Source of the DNA: Allobosea sp. BK604
GTDB lineage: Bacteria > Pseudomonadota > Alphaproteobacteria > Rhizobiales > Beijerinckiaceae
Direction: 5' to 3'
DNA length: 64,000 nucleotides
Assembly (NCBI RefSeq): GCF_004341515.1
Contig: NZ_SLZF01000004.1
Coordinates: forward strand, 248,001 to 312,000
Under the pieces are notes generated by a model. The model was given only the letters and a program-made list of their open reading frames with translations. It did no database searches and had not been told where the DNA came from. The translations under genes were made by a program, and so were the position numbers. Shown here one piece after another: positions 54,413 through 62,261 of this stretch; positions within the stretch are counted from its first letter, which is position 1, and each line of letters starts with the position of its first letter.

Positions 54413-55399
54413 TCAGTCGAAGCGGATGCGCGGATCGACCAGCACGAGGAGGATGTCGGAAAGCAGCGTGCCGATGACGGTCATCAGGCAGAGCAGCAGA
54501 AGGAAGGCGCCGGAAAGGTAGATGTCCTGCGAAAGCAGCGACTGGTAGAGCAGCGGCCCGGCCGTCGGCAGGTTGAGGATGATCGAGGTGATCACCGCGC
54601 CCGAGACGAGATGCGGCAGGATCCAGCCGAGCGTGCTGATGAACGGGTTGAGCGCGAGCCGGATCGGGTAGCGCAGCAGCAGCGTCGTCTCCCTCAGCCC
54701 CTTGGCGCGGGCGGTCACGACATAGGGCTGGTAGAGCTGGTCGATCAGGTTGGCGCGCATGATGCGGATCAGGCTTGCCGCGCTGCTGGTGCCGAGGATG
54801 ATGATCGGGATCCAGAGGTGCTGCAGCAGGTCGAGCACGCGGTCCCAGGACCAGGGCGCGTTGGCAAATTCGGGCGAGAACAGTCCGGTGACGTCCTGGC
54901 CGAAATAGACCACGGCAAAATACATCAGGATCAGGCCGAACAGGAAGTTCGGCACGGCGAGCCCGATGAAGCCGATCAGGGTGAAGACGTAGTCGCCGAG
55001 CGAGTACTTCTTCACCGCCGAATAGATGCCGATCGGCAGGGCGATGCACCAGGTGAAGGCGAGCGTCAGCAGCGAGAGCACCAGCGTCAGCAGCATGCGC
55101 TCGCCGATCAGGCTGGAGACCGGCGCCTGCCATTCGAAGGAATAGCCGAAATCGCCGTGGAAGATGATGTTGCCGATCCAGGTGAAATACTGGCTCAGCA
55201 GCGGCTGATCGAGTCCGTAGCGGGCGCGCATGCTCTCGAGGGTCGCTGCGTCGATCGTCTCGCCATTGGCCGAGGCCTTGGCGGCGTAGCTGGTGACGAA
55301 GTCGCCCGGCGGCAGCTGGATCAGGATGAAGACGGTCAGCGAGACCAGGAACACGAAGGGGATCGTGGCCAGCAGGCGTTTCAGGATGTAACGCGCCAT
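54413..55399 (-). CDS. Dipeptide/oligopeptide-type ABC permease (DppB/OppB-like)
   Basis: 328 residues, ATG at 55399. The N-terminus YILKRLLATIPFVFLVSLTVFILIQLPPGDF is the classic OppB start. The periplasmic loop contains RYGLDQPLLSQYFTWIGNI, and the coupling segment reads YVVTARAKGLRETTLLLRYPIRLALNP. It ends LLVLVDPRIRFD. Partner of the DppC-like permease 60 bases downstream. Confidence 0.93.
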   Translation of the reverse strand: MARYILKRLLATIPFVFLVSLTVFILIQLPPGDFVTSYAAKASANGETIDAATLESMRARYGLDQPLLSQYFTWIGNIIFHGDFGYSFEWQAPVSSLIGERMLLTLVLSLLTLAFTWCIALPIGIYSAVKKYSLGDYVFTLIGFIGLAVPNFLFGLILMYFAVVYFGQDVTGLFSPEFANAPWSWDRVLDLLQHLWIPIIILGTSSAASLIRIMRANLIDQLYQPYVVTARAKGLRETTLLLRYPIRLALNPFISTLGWILPHLVSGAVITSIILNLPTAGPLLYQSLLSQDIYLSGAFLLLLCLMTVIGTLLSDILLVLVDPRIRFD

Positions 55400-55480
55400 G
55401 ACGGGACTCCGAACCTGCGCAGCGTTATCGAGCGAAATGCGGGCGCGGCAGCCTGAGCGCCGCGCCGGCAGGGCCGGCTG

Positions 55481-57424
55481 TCAACGGGCGTAGAAATACT
55501 GCTGCGGCAGCGAGCCACCGGGCGTCGCGTAGGTCCAGCTCGACGGCATGCTGTCGAAGACGTTGCGCAGGTTGGTCTTGCGGATGCCGAGCTGGGCCGG
55601 CGGCTCGACCGTGCCGATGACGTCGAAGGCCTCGGCGGCGAGCTGCAGGATCTGGCGGAAGATCTCGTCCGCCTTGGCTTCGTCCGGCTCGACCTTCCAC
55701 TTGTCGAAGAGCGCATAGCGCTGCTTCATGTTCTCGCTCGGCTCCTCGCCGACCTTGCCGCCGCTCATGTACCACTTCACCCAGGGGATGCTCTGGCGCG
55801 AGTCGAGCGGGTGGATGGCCAGGATGGCGCGCATCTCCTGCGTCGGGTCGAGGCCGCCGGAGAGGGCGTCGACGCTGATGTCGTAGTCGTTATTCTGGGC
55901 GCGGTCGTAGAAGAGCGAGCGCTCGGAGGAGCGGATCAGCAGATCGATGCCGATTTCGGCCCATTGCTTGCGGATCAGCTCCAGCACCTCGATATAGGCC
56001 GGCGAGCCGATGCTGACGATCGCCGCGATGCTGATGCGCCCGCCCTCAGGGTAGAGGCGAAAGCCCTGGCTGTCCTTCTTGGTCAGGCCGAGCCCGTCGA
56101 GGATGGCGTTGGCCTGCTTCACGTCATGCGCGGTGAACTGGGTCGCGAGCTGCTCGTTATAGAGCCGGTGCGATGCCAGCGGGCCGATCTGGCGCGGCTT
56201 GCCGCCGCCGAGGAAGACGATCTCGTTGATCTCCTCGCGGTCCATGCCGAGCGAGAGCGCCTTGGTGAAGCCCGGCGTCCGGATCAGCTTGCGCAGCGGT
56301 GCGTTCTGCGTGGTCTGGTTGACCATCAGCCCGGCGGCGTTGGCGTTGAGGTCCTTCATCTCCAGGATCGAATAGCCGCCCTTGGCCATGTTCTCGGAGA
56401 GGACGGGCTTGTTCGCGATCGCGTTGATATAGCGGATCTGCAGGTCGAGCTGCCCGTTGATCGCCGCGAGCAGGATCGTCTCGACATCGCCGAAGACGGT
56501 GAATTGCAGCGAGTCGACATAAGGGAGCTGGTTGCCGGCCGTGTCGACCTGCGGGAAGTAAGGGTTGCGCTCCAGCACGATGCGGGTGGCGCCGCCGCGA
56601 TAAGGCTCCTTCACCACCCAGGGATCGAGCGTCGGGCGCTCTAGATTGGCCCAGCGCGAGGGCACTTCGATATCGCCGCATTTCAGGCGCATCAGCGCTG
56701 CCCAGTCCTTGACGTTGTTCTGCTTCATCAGCTCGTCGAGGTTGGTCGCGTGTTTCGGGTGGAACTGCTTGCAGTAGTGCTTGGCATAGAGCACCGGGTG
56801 CTGGCCGACCGGGGTCGCCATCTCCTCCGGGAAGGTGCGATAGGGGCCGCCGAAGATCAGCTTGACCGTGTAGTCGTCGATCTTCTCGGCCGTCATCAGC
56901 TTGCCGTTGACGACATAGCGCGGCGGCGGCGACTGGAAGAAAGCCTTGTCGGGCAGCAGGTCCTGCACGAAGAACAGGATGTCGTCGGCGGTGAAGGGCT
57001 GGCCGTCCGACCATTTCATGCCCTGCCGGAGCTTGAAGGTGTATTCCGACTTGTCGGCATTGGTCGTCCAGCCCTCGGCGACGTTGGGCTCGACGCCGGT
57101 GAACTTGATGTCCCAGCGCGTCAGGCCCTGCGGGCCGACCGAGCGCAGGATGGCGTTGTAGTCACCGTCGCCGCGCATCGCCTGGCGGATCGTGCCGCCA
57201 TACTGGCCGACGCGCTCGAAGGGCGTGATGACCTGCGGGTTCTTCGGCAGGCGCTGGTCGACCGGCGGCAGCTTGCCCGCGTCGACGAGCTGCTTGAGCT
57301 GCGGCGATTCACTGTAGGCTTGCGCGAGCCCAGGCAGCAGCAGCCCGGCTTGCAGGGCGAGCGCTGCCATGAGCGTGCGCCCGTGGCGAGCCGGTATCGA
57401 TCCGAGCTTGGCGAACAACACCAC
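55481..57424 (-). CDS. ABC transporter substrate-binding protein, family 5 (peptide/opine/oligosaccharide type)
   Basis: 647 residues; GTG start at 57424 with GGGAGG just upstream. Signal peptide near residues 15-36 (TLMAALALQAGLLLPGLAQA). Class C binding fold: GGTIRQAMRGDGDYN, WTTNADKSEYTFKLRQGMKWSDGQPFTADDI, GQLDLQIRYINAIANKPV, RKLIRTPGFTKALSLGMDREEIN, GIDLLIRSSERSLFYDRAQNNDYDI. Large members of this type (about 600 residues or more) often bind oligosaccharides or sugar acids instead of peptides, which fits the uronate genes around it. An operator-like site lies 37 bases upstream. Confidence 0.9.
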   Translation of the reverse strand: MVLFAKLGSIPARHGRTLMAALALQAGLLLPGLAQAYSESPQLKQLVDAGKLPPVDQRLPKNPQVITPFERVGQYGGTIRQAMRGDGDYNAILRSVGPQGLTRWDIKFTGVEPNVAEGWTTNADKSEYTFKLRQGMKWSDGQPFTADDILFFVQDLLPDKAFFQSPPPRYVVNGKLMTAEKIDDYTVKLIFGGPYRTFPEEMATPVGQHPVLYAKHYCKQFHPKHATNLDELMKQNNVKDWAALMRLKCGDIEVPSRWANLERPTLDPWVVKEPYRGGATRIVLERNPYFPQVDTAGNQLPYVDSLQFTVFGDVETILLAAINGQLDLQIRYINAIANKPVLSENMAKGGYSILEMKDLNANAAGLMVNQTTQNAPLRKLIRTPGFTKALSLGMDREEINEIVFLGGGKPRQIGPLASHRLYNEQLATQFTAHDVKQANAILDGLGLTKKDSQGFRLYPEGGRISIAAIVSIGSPAYIEVLELIRKQWAEIGIDLLIRSSERSLFYDRAQNNDYDISVDALSGGLDPTQEMRAILAIHPLDSRQSIPWVKWYMSGGKVGEEPSENMKQRYALFDKWKVEPDEAKADEIFRQILQLAAEAFDVIGTVEPPAQLGIRKTNLRNVFDSMPSSWTYATPGGSLPQQYFYAR

Positions 57425-57460
57425 CGCATCCTCCCAAATGAATCTGTTCTGATGACAGAT

Positions 57461-57471
57461 TTGTCATACAG
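57461..57471. promoter_or_regulatory. Putative GntR operator (CTGTATGACAA on minus strand)
   Basis: On the plus strand TTGTCATACAG; the reverse complement CTGTATGACAA differs from the kdgD-side site by one base. It lies within a wider dyad ATGACA-N4-TGTCAT (57452-57467), 37 bases from the transporter binding-protein start. Confidence 0.6.
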
Positions 57472-57593
57472 GTTGCCCGAAGCGCTCCAACTCTGTCAAG
57501 CGCACGAATCGCGCGGTCCCTCGGGACTTCTCGCGGGAGAGTGGCTGCTATCGGCAAGTGGATTGACAGGTTCGGAATCCTCGCGATACGAAC

Positions 57594-57604
57594 CTGTCTG
57601 ACAA
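57594..57604. promoter_or_regulatory. Putative GntR operator CTGTCTGACAA
   Basis: Third copy of the 11-base word, 100 bases upstream of the enolase-superfamily gene start and 123 bases from the second copy. The pair frames the divergent promoter region. Confidence 0.55.
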
Positions 57605-57703
57605 CATAAGTCGGTTCAAGACAGGTGCGGAGGCTGGGTTGTCCGGCGCGAACCGCCCGTTCTTCCGGCGACGCTTCGCCGGGCGATAGCGAGGAAACGA
57701 GCC

Positions 57704-58855
57704 ATGAAGATCGTCGACGTGAAGGCCAGGGTCTTCACCTACAAGACCGATACGAGCCGGGATTCAGAGGGCCATGGCCATCCCGGCCCGACGCGCGACG
57801 CCAGGCAGGCCCTGCTGACGATCACTGCCGATGACGGCACGCAAGGCCACACCACCTGCCTGCCGGCCTATGTCACCGAAGACCTGTTGCAGAGCTATAT
57901 CCGGCCGATCCTGATCGGCCGCGATCCGTTGATGCGCGAGCAGATCTGGCATGCGCTGTACAAGCGCCAGCGCGGCAGCAGCGGCCAGATGAGCGACCGC
58001 GTCGTCTGCGCCGTCGAACTCGCGCTCTGGGACCTCTATGGCAAGATCCTGAAGCAGCCGGTCTGGCGGCTCGCCGGCGGCTATCGCGACAAGATCCTGG
58101 CCTATGGCAGCACGATGTGCGGCGATGAACTCGAAGGCGGTCTCGCGACGCCCGAGGATTATGGCCGCTTCGCCGAGTGGATGGTGAAGGAGCGCGGCTA
58201 CAAGGCGATCAAGCTCCACACCTGGATGCCGCCGATCAAGGGCGCGCCCGATGTGAAACTGGACATCGCTGCCTGCGCGGCGGTTCGCGAGGCGGTCGGA
58301 CCCGAGATCCCGCTGATGGTCGACCCCAACCACTGGTACTCGCGCCAGGATTCGCTCTGGCTATGCCAGCAGCTCGAGGAGCTGAACTATCTCTGGATCG
58401 AGGAGATGATGGAGGAGGCCTCGCTCAGCGCCTATCAGTGGCTGAACAGCAAGTTGACGCGGCTCAACATCCTCGGCCCGGAGAACATGCAGGGCAAGTA
58501 CTGGACCCGCGCGGAATGGGCCGCGAAGGGCGCCTGCGACATGATCCGCACCGGCGTCTACGATGTCGGCGGCATCAGCCCATCCCTGAAATGCGCCCAT
58601 ATCGCCGAGGGCTTCCACATGCTCTGCGAGGTGCATGGCGGCGGCGCCGGCAACATGGCGGTCTGCGCCTCGATCCAGAACACGACCTATTACGAGCGCG
58701 GGCTGCTGCACCCGTTCATCGACCATGACAAGCCGCCGGCCTATCTCAACCGCATCGACGACGAGATGGACCGTGACGGCTATGTCCATATGCGCGACGA
58801 GCCCGGCCTCGGCCAGGATATCAACCACGACTATATCGAGGCGCATCTCGTCTGA
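57704..58855 (+). CDS. Mandelate racemase/muconate lactonizing (enolase-superfamily) sugar-acid enzyme
   Basis: 383 residues, ATG at 57704 after GAGGAAACGA. N-terminal capping domain, then the TIM barrel with K170-x-H172 (AIKLHTW), D207 (MVDPNHW), E233/E234 (WIEEMMEE), GPENM around residue 263-267 and general-acid/base H311 (CEVHGGG). All positions needed for a Mg-dependent enolase mechanism are present, but the second-strand motif is K-x-H, not the usual K-x-K. Candidate roles are galactarate/glucarate dehydratase or galactarolactone cycloisomerase feeding KdgD. It is divergent from the transporter operon with operator-like sites between. Confidence 0.88.
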   Translation: MKIVDVKARVFTYKTDTSRDSEGHGHPGPTRDARQALLTITADDGTQGHTTCLPAYVTEDLLQSYIRPILIGRDPLMREQIWHALYKRQRGSSGQMSDRVVCAVELALWDLYGKILKQPVWRLAGGYRDKILAYGSTMCGDELEGGLATPEDYGRFAEWMVKERGYKAIKLHTWMPPIKGAPDVKLDIAACAAVREAVGPEIPLMVDPNHWYSRQDSLWLCQQLEELNYLWIEEMMEEASLSAYQWLNSKLTRLNILGPENMQGKYWTRAEWAAKGACDMIRTGVYDVGGISPSLKCAHIAEGFHMLCEVHGGGAGNMAVCASIQNTTYYERGLLHPFIDHDKPPAYLNRIDDEMDRDGYVHMRDEPGLGQDINHDYIEAHLV

Positions 58856-58885
58856 GGCTTCGCCTGCCTTGGGCCGGCCGAGCCT

Positions 58886-58987
58886 GGAGCATGTCCGCGT
58901 TTCCTAGAATCGCAGAAATGCTCTAGGCCTCTGTTTTATCGCATTTTCTTCACGCGAACCGGTGCCCACTTCGCTCGAAAATGCTCT
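58886..58987 (-). repeat. Interspersed repeat, family B copy 1 (inverted)
   Basis: Reverse complement reads AGAGCATTTTCGAGCGAAGTG then ACCGGTTCGCGTGAAGAAAAT and ends in a CGCGGACATGCTCC-like arm. Same ~100-base element as 59799-59902 but in opposite orientation, on the other side of the uronate dehydrogenase gene. Confidence 0.85.
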
Positions 58988-59005
58988 GGCGGGACTTCTG
59001 CTGCG

Positions 59006-59800
59006 ATGACCCTGAAACGCATCCTGATCACCGGCGCAGCCGGCGGGCTCGGCCAGATGCTGCGGCCGGAGCTCAAGGACATGGCGGAGATCATCCGGCT
59101 GTCGAGCCGGCGGCGGCTGGAGCCGACGGGCCCGCATGAGGAGTTCATGCCTTGCGACCTTGCCGACGCGCCGGCGGTGGACAGGCTGCTCGAAGGTGTC
59201 GATGCCGTTGTCCATATGGGCGGGCAGGCGAGCGAGGCGCCCTGGGACGTCATCCTCTCCGCTAATATCATCGGCGCGATCAATCTCTGGGAAGCAGCGC
59301 GCAAGGCCGGCACGCAGCGCATCATCTTCGCCAGCTCGAACCACGCGATCGGGCTCTACACGCGCGATGACAGGCTCGACCACAATTCGCCGGCCAAGCC
59401 CGACGGGCGCTACGGGCTGAGCAAGGCTTTCGGCGAGGATCTCGCCAGCCTCTACGCCCACAAACACGGCATCCGCGCCATGTGCATGCGCATCGGCTCG
59501 ACCTTTCCGAAGCCGAAATCGCGGCGGATGCTGAGCACTTGGATGAGCTATCCGGACATGGTGCAGATGACGAAGATCGGCCTCACCGCCGATTATCTCT
59601 ATGAGATCGTCTACGGCGTCTCCGACAATGACCGGAACTGGTGGGACAACAGCAACGCCTACCGGCTCGGCTTCCGCCCGCAGGACAATGCCGAGACCTT
59701 CGTTGGGGACGTCGAGGGAATCGGCGAGGCGACCGAGCTCGCCGAGCTGTTCCAGGGCGGGCGTCTTGCGGCCACGGAATACGAGGGCGGGGCACGCTAG
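59006..59800 (+). CDS. udh: Uronate dehydrogenase (SDR/NAD-dependent epimerase family)
   Basis: 264 residues, the length of characterised Udh proteins (about 265). Rossmann motif ITGAAGGLGQMLRPEL, active-site segment FASSNHAIGLYTRDDRLDH, and the SDR Y136-x-x-x-K140 pair in GRYGLSKAFGEDL. TFPKPKSRRMLSTWMSYPD and NWWDNSNA follow, both typical of Udh. It oxidises galacturonate or glucuronate to the aldarolactone with NAD. With the enolase-family enzyme and KdgD it completes most of the oxidative uronate route; the final semialdehyde dehydrogenase is not in the window. Inverted copies of a repeat flank the gene, one touching its stop codon. Confidence 0.87.
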   Translation: MTLKRILITGAAGGLGQMLRPELKDMAEIIRLSSRRRLEPTGPHEEFMPCDLADAPAVDRLLEGVDAVVHMGGQASEAPWDVILSANIIGAINLWEAARKAGTQRIIFASSNHAIGLYTRDDRLDHNSPAKPDGRYGLSKAFGEDLASLYAHKHGIRAMCMRIGSTFPKPKSRRMLSTWMSYPDMVQMTKIGLTADYLYEIVYGVSDNDRNWWDNSNAYRLGFRPQDNAETFVGDVEGIGEATELAELFQGGRLAATEYEGGAR

Positions 59801-59902
59801 AGCATTTTCGAGCGAAGTGGATACCGGTTCGCGTGAAGAAAATGCGTCAAAACAAAGGGATAGAGAATTTTCGCGATTCGGAGAAGCGCGGAAATGCTCT
59901 AG
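59799..59902 (+). repeat. Interspersed repeat, family B copy 2
   Basis: Begins AGAGCATTTTCGAGCGAAGTG, continues ACCGGTTCGCGTGAAGAAAAT and ends GCGGAAATGCTCTAG. Its first two bases are part of the udh TAG stop. Terminal AGAGCATTT/AAATGCTCT make it self-complementary at the ends. Confidence 0.85.
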
Positions 59903-60009
59903 TCGCAGTCGACCAGAGTTGCGTTTCCCTTAAGTCCGTGCGGCCCGACGGGTGGGCCCTTGCGCGCTCGACAAGTCCGGTGTGCCCGCCTGCCTAAGCC
60001 CGCGCCTGA

Positions 60010-60981
60010 TTACCGCGGCAGAGTATTTCCCGCTCGCGCTCCAAGAGCGGCATTGTAGACGCAGGCGGCGAGCGCAAGGTCCGCCAGCGCAAAGCCGCGG
60101 AAGACGAACATGGTCCGCTGTGCCGGCTCGGTGCGCCCGGGCCGGGCTCCGGCGCAGAGTTCGGAGAGATCGGCATCGAAGCTGCCCATCGGGCCGAAGT
60201 CCGGCCAGATCGGCAGGTTTTCCGATTGCTGCAGGTTGTCGTCGATCGCAACGATATCGAGCGCCCGCATCCCCTCCGAGTACCAGCTGCGCCCGACATC
60301 GACAGAGGTCACGAAGGCGCCGGGGCGGATCCAGGCCGGATCGAGGAAGGGCCTGAAGCCTGGCCGCGTCGGCACGCTGGTCACGACGATGTCGCTTCCC
60401 CTCACCAGCGCCTCGGCATCATCGCTGATCGCAACGTCGAAACCGCGCTCTGCCGCGTGGCCGGCAAAGCGGCGGGTGCTGTCGCGACCGGAATCGAAGG
60501 CGATGACCCTCTTGAGGCTTGGCAGCAGCGACGACATCGCCGCCAGATGAGCACGAGCCTGCACGCCGCTGCCGATGAAGCCTATCGTGGCGCTGTCGGG
60601 TCGTGCGAGTGCTGCCGCGGCGGCGGCCGACATTGCGGCGGTGCGGATGCCGGTGATGATATTGCCGTCGAGGATCGCGAGCAGGCGACCGCTGGCGAGA
60701 TCGTTCAGCGCGATCAGCGCGTCGATATTGGCGCCGCCAGAGCCCTGGACGGGCGCCATGCCGAGCCATTTCACGGCGGCCATGCCGAGATCCGGCGAGG
60801 CTGCGATCATCGCCTGGAACAGATGGCCGGGCCCGAGATCGAGCGCAAGTTTTGGCTTGCTCAGCGTCCGGCCGGCGTGATGGGCGGCGAAGGCGCGCTG
60901 GATCGCGTCGCGCGCCAGCGCGGGATCGAGCGCCAGCGACGCGATCTCGGCCGTGCCGAGGTAGAGAACAGTGTTGGACAT
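60010..60981 (-). CDS. Ornithine cyclodeaminase/mu-crystallin family protein
   Basis: 323 residues; ATG at 60981 (60999 possible). OCD fold: LYLGTAEIASLAL near the start, GGANIDALIALND, ILDGNIITGIRTAAMSAAAAAAL, a Rossmann motif IGFIGSGVQARAHLAAM, and VTSVPTRPGFRPFLDPAWIRPGAFVTSVD. Members deaminate ornithine to proline, reduce cyclic imines such as pyrroline-2-carboxylate, or dehydrogenate alanine/opine-like substrates. It is last in a minus-strand operon with flavin amino-acid dehydrogenases, so imine reduction or opine breakdown fits. The exact substrate is open. Confidence 0.87.
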   Translation of the reverse strand: MSNTVLYLGTAEIASLALDPALARDAIQRAFAAHHAGRTLSKPKLALDLGPGHLFQAMIAASPDLGMAAVKWLGMAPVQGSGGANIDALIALNDLASGRLLAILDGNIITGIRTAAMSAAAAAALARPDSATIGFIGSGVQARAHLAAMSSLLPSLKRVIAFDSGRDSTRRFAGHAAERGFDVAISDDAEALVRGSDIVVTSVPTRPGFRPFLDPAWIRPGAFVTSVDVGRSWYSEGMRALDIVAIDDNLQQSENLPIWPDFGPMGSFDADLSELCAGARPGRTEPAQRTMFVFRGFALADLALAACVYNAALGARAGNTLPR

Positions 60982-60992
60982 CGCTGCTTTCG

Positions 60993-62261
60993 TCACCATT
61001 GCCGGAAGCGCTGCGGTGCATAGGGAGCCGCAGCCAGCGCAGGCTGCTTGCCACCGATCAGATCGGCAAGGAAGCGGGCCGAGATCGGCGCCATCGCCAT
61101 GCCGGCATGGCCGTGACCGAAACCGTGCAATATGTCGGGGCAGCCCGAGGCGGGCCCAAGGCTCGGCAGGCTGTCCGGCGTGGACGGACGATGGCCCATC
61201 CAGCGCCTGATCCGGGTCGCATCCGGCCGGGTCGCGATGGCCGGGAAGGCCATGTGCAGGAAGCTGACCAGGATCTCGGCGCGGCGCCAGTCGGGCTCGG
61301 CATCGAGGCTGGCAAGCTCGACCTGCCCGGCGACGCGCAGGCCGGCCCGGGTCGTGGTCAGCGCCATCTTGCCGTCGCTCGGCATGATCGGATGGAGCGG
61401 CGCATATTCGGGATCGCTCAGCACGATATGGTAGCCGCGCTCGCTTTCGAGCGGGATCGCATCGCCGGCAGCGCGGGCGAGCGGGCCGGACCAGGCGCCG
61501 GCACAGATCACCGCCTTGTCGCAGGCGATGGCGCCGGCATCGGTCGAGACGGAGCGCAGCCTGCCCTCGGCCATGTCGAAGCCGGTGGCTCTGGCCTTGA
61601 CGAGCGTCGCGCCGCGCTGGGTCATGTAGCCTGCGAGCCCGGCGATGAAGGCGCCGGGATCGGTGAGGTTGCAACCCTCCCTGACATAGGCGCCGAAGCG
61701 ATAGCTCGGGCCGAGACCCGGTTCGAAGGCGCGCAGTTCCTCGCCCTCGAGCTCATGCCAGCTCACGCCGTTCTCGCGGCGCAGGCGCCATTCCAGCGCG
61801 TCCTTCTCGAACTCGGCGCGCGACGGGAAGACGTAGAGCAGCCCATCATAAGCGAGATGGTCGGCGAGCCCGGCCTCGGCAGCGATGCCCCGGTAGAGCG
61901 CGACATTGTCGACGATCAGGGCGCGGCGGGCGCGCGCGGCCTGCTCGACCTTGGCGACGCTCGAGCCCGCCCTGACGAAGCGCAACAGCCAGGGCGCCAG
62001 CCGCGGCAGGTGGCGCCAGCGGATCGCGAAGGGGCCGAGCGGGTCGGCGAGGAAGCCGGGAACCTTGCGCCAGAGGCCGGGAGTCGAGACCGGCATGATC
62101 GTGCCCGAATTGATCCAGGCGCCGTTACCATAGCTTGCCGCCTGCTCGCCGCCCGGCTCGTCCGGCTCGACGATGGTGACGCGGTGGCCGTCACGCAGGC
62201 ATTCGAGCGCGGTCAGCGCGCCGACGATCCCGGCACCGATGACGGCGACATGCTGGGTCAT
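60993..62261 (-). CDS. FAD-dependent D-amino-acid dehydrogenase (DadA-like)
   Basis: 422 residues, ATG at 62261. Dinucleotide-binding start VAVIGAGIVGALTALECLRDGHRVTIVE, then GEQAASYGNGAWINSGTIMPVSTPGLWRKVP characteristic of DadA, and the C-terminal DSLPSLGPASG...GHGHAGMAMAPISARFLADLI. Oxidises D-amino acids or related imino acids to the oxo acid, passing electrons to quinone. It overlaps the upstream oxidoreductase stop by four bases and leads into the ornithine-cyclodeaminase-family gene. Confidence 0.9.
   Translation of the reverse strand: MTQHVAVIGAGIVGALTALECLRDGHRVTIVEPDEPGGEQAASYGNGAWINSGTIMPVSTPGLWRKVPGFLADPLGPFAIRWRHLPRLAPWLLRFVRAGSSVAKVEQAARARRALIVDNVALYRGIAAEAGLADHLAYDGLLYVFPSRAEFEKDALEWRLRRENGVSWHELEGEELRAFEPGLGPSYRFGAYVREGCNLTDPGAFIAGLAGYMTQRGATLVKARATGFDMAEGRLRSVSTDAGAIACDKAVICAGAWSGPLARAAGDAIPLESERGYHIVLSDPEYAPLHPIMPSDGKMALTTTRAGLRVAGQVELASLDAEPDWRRAEILVSFLHMAFPAIATRPDATRIRRWMGHRPSTPDSLPSLGPASGCPDILHGFGHGHAGMAMAPISARFLADLIGGKQPALAAAPYAPQRFRQW

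Noticed and set aside
59006..59800. Composite transposon carrying udh between inverted repeats
   Set aside because: No transposase, target-site duplication or terminal features of an insertion sequence; kept only as a repeat-flanking observation.
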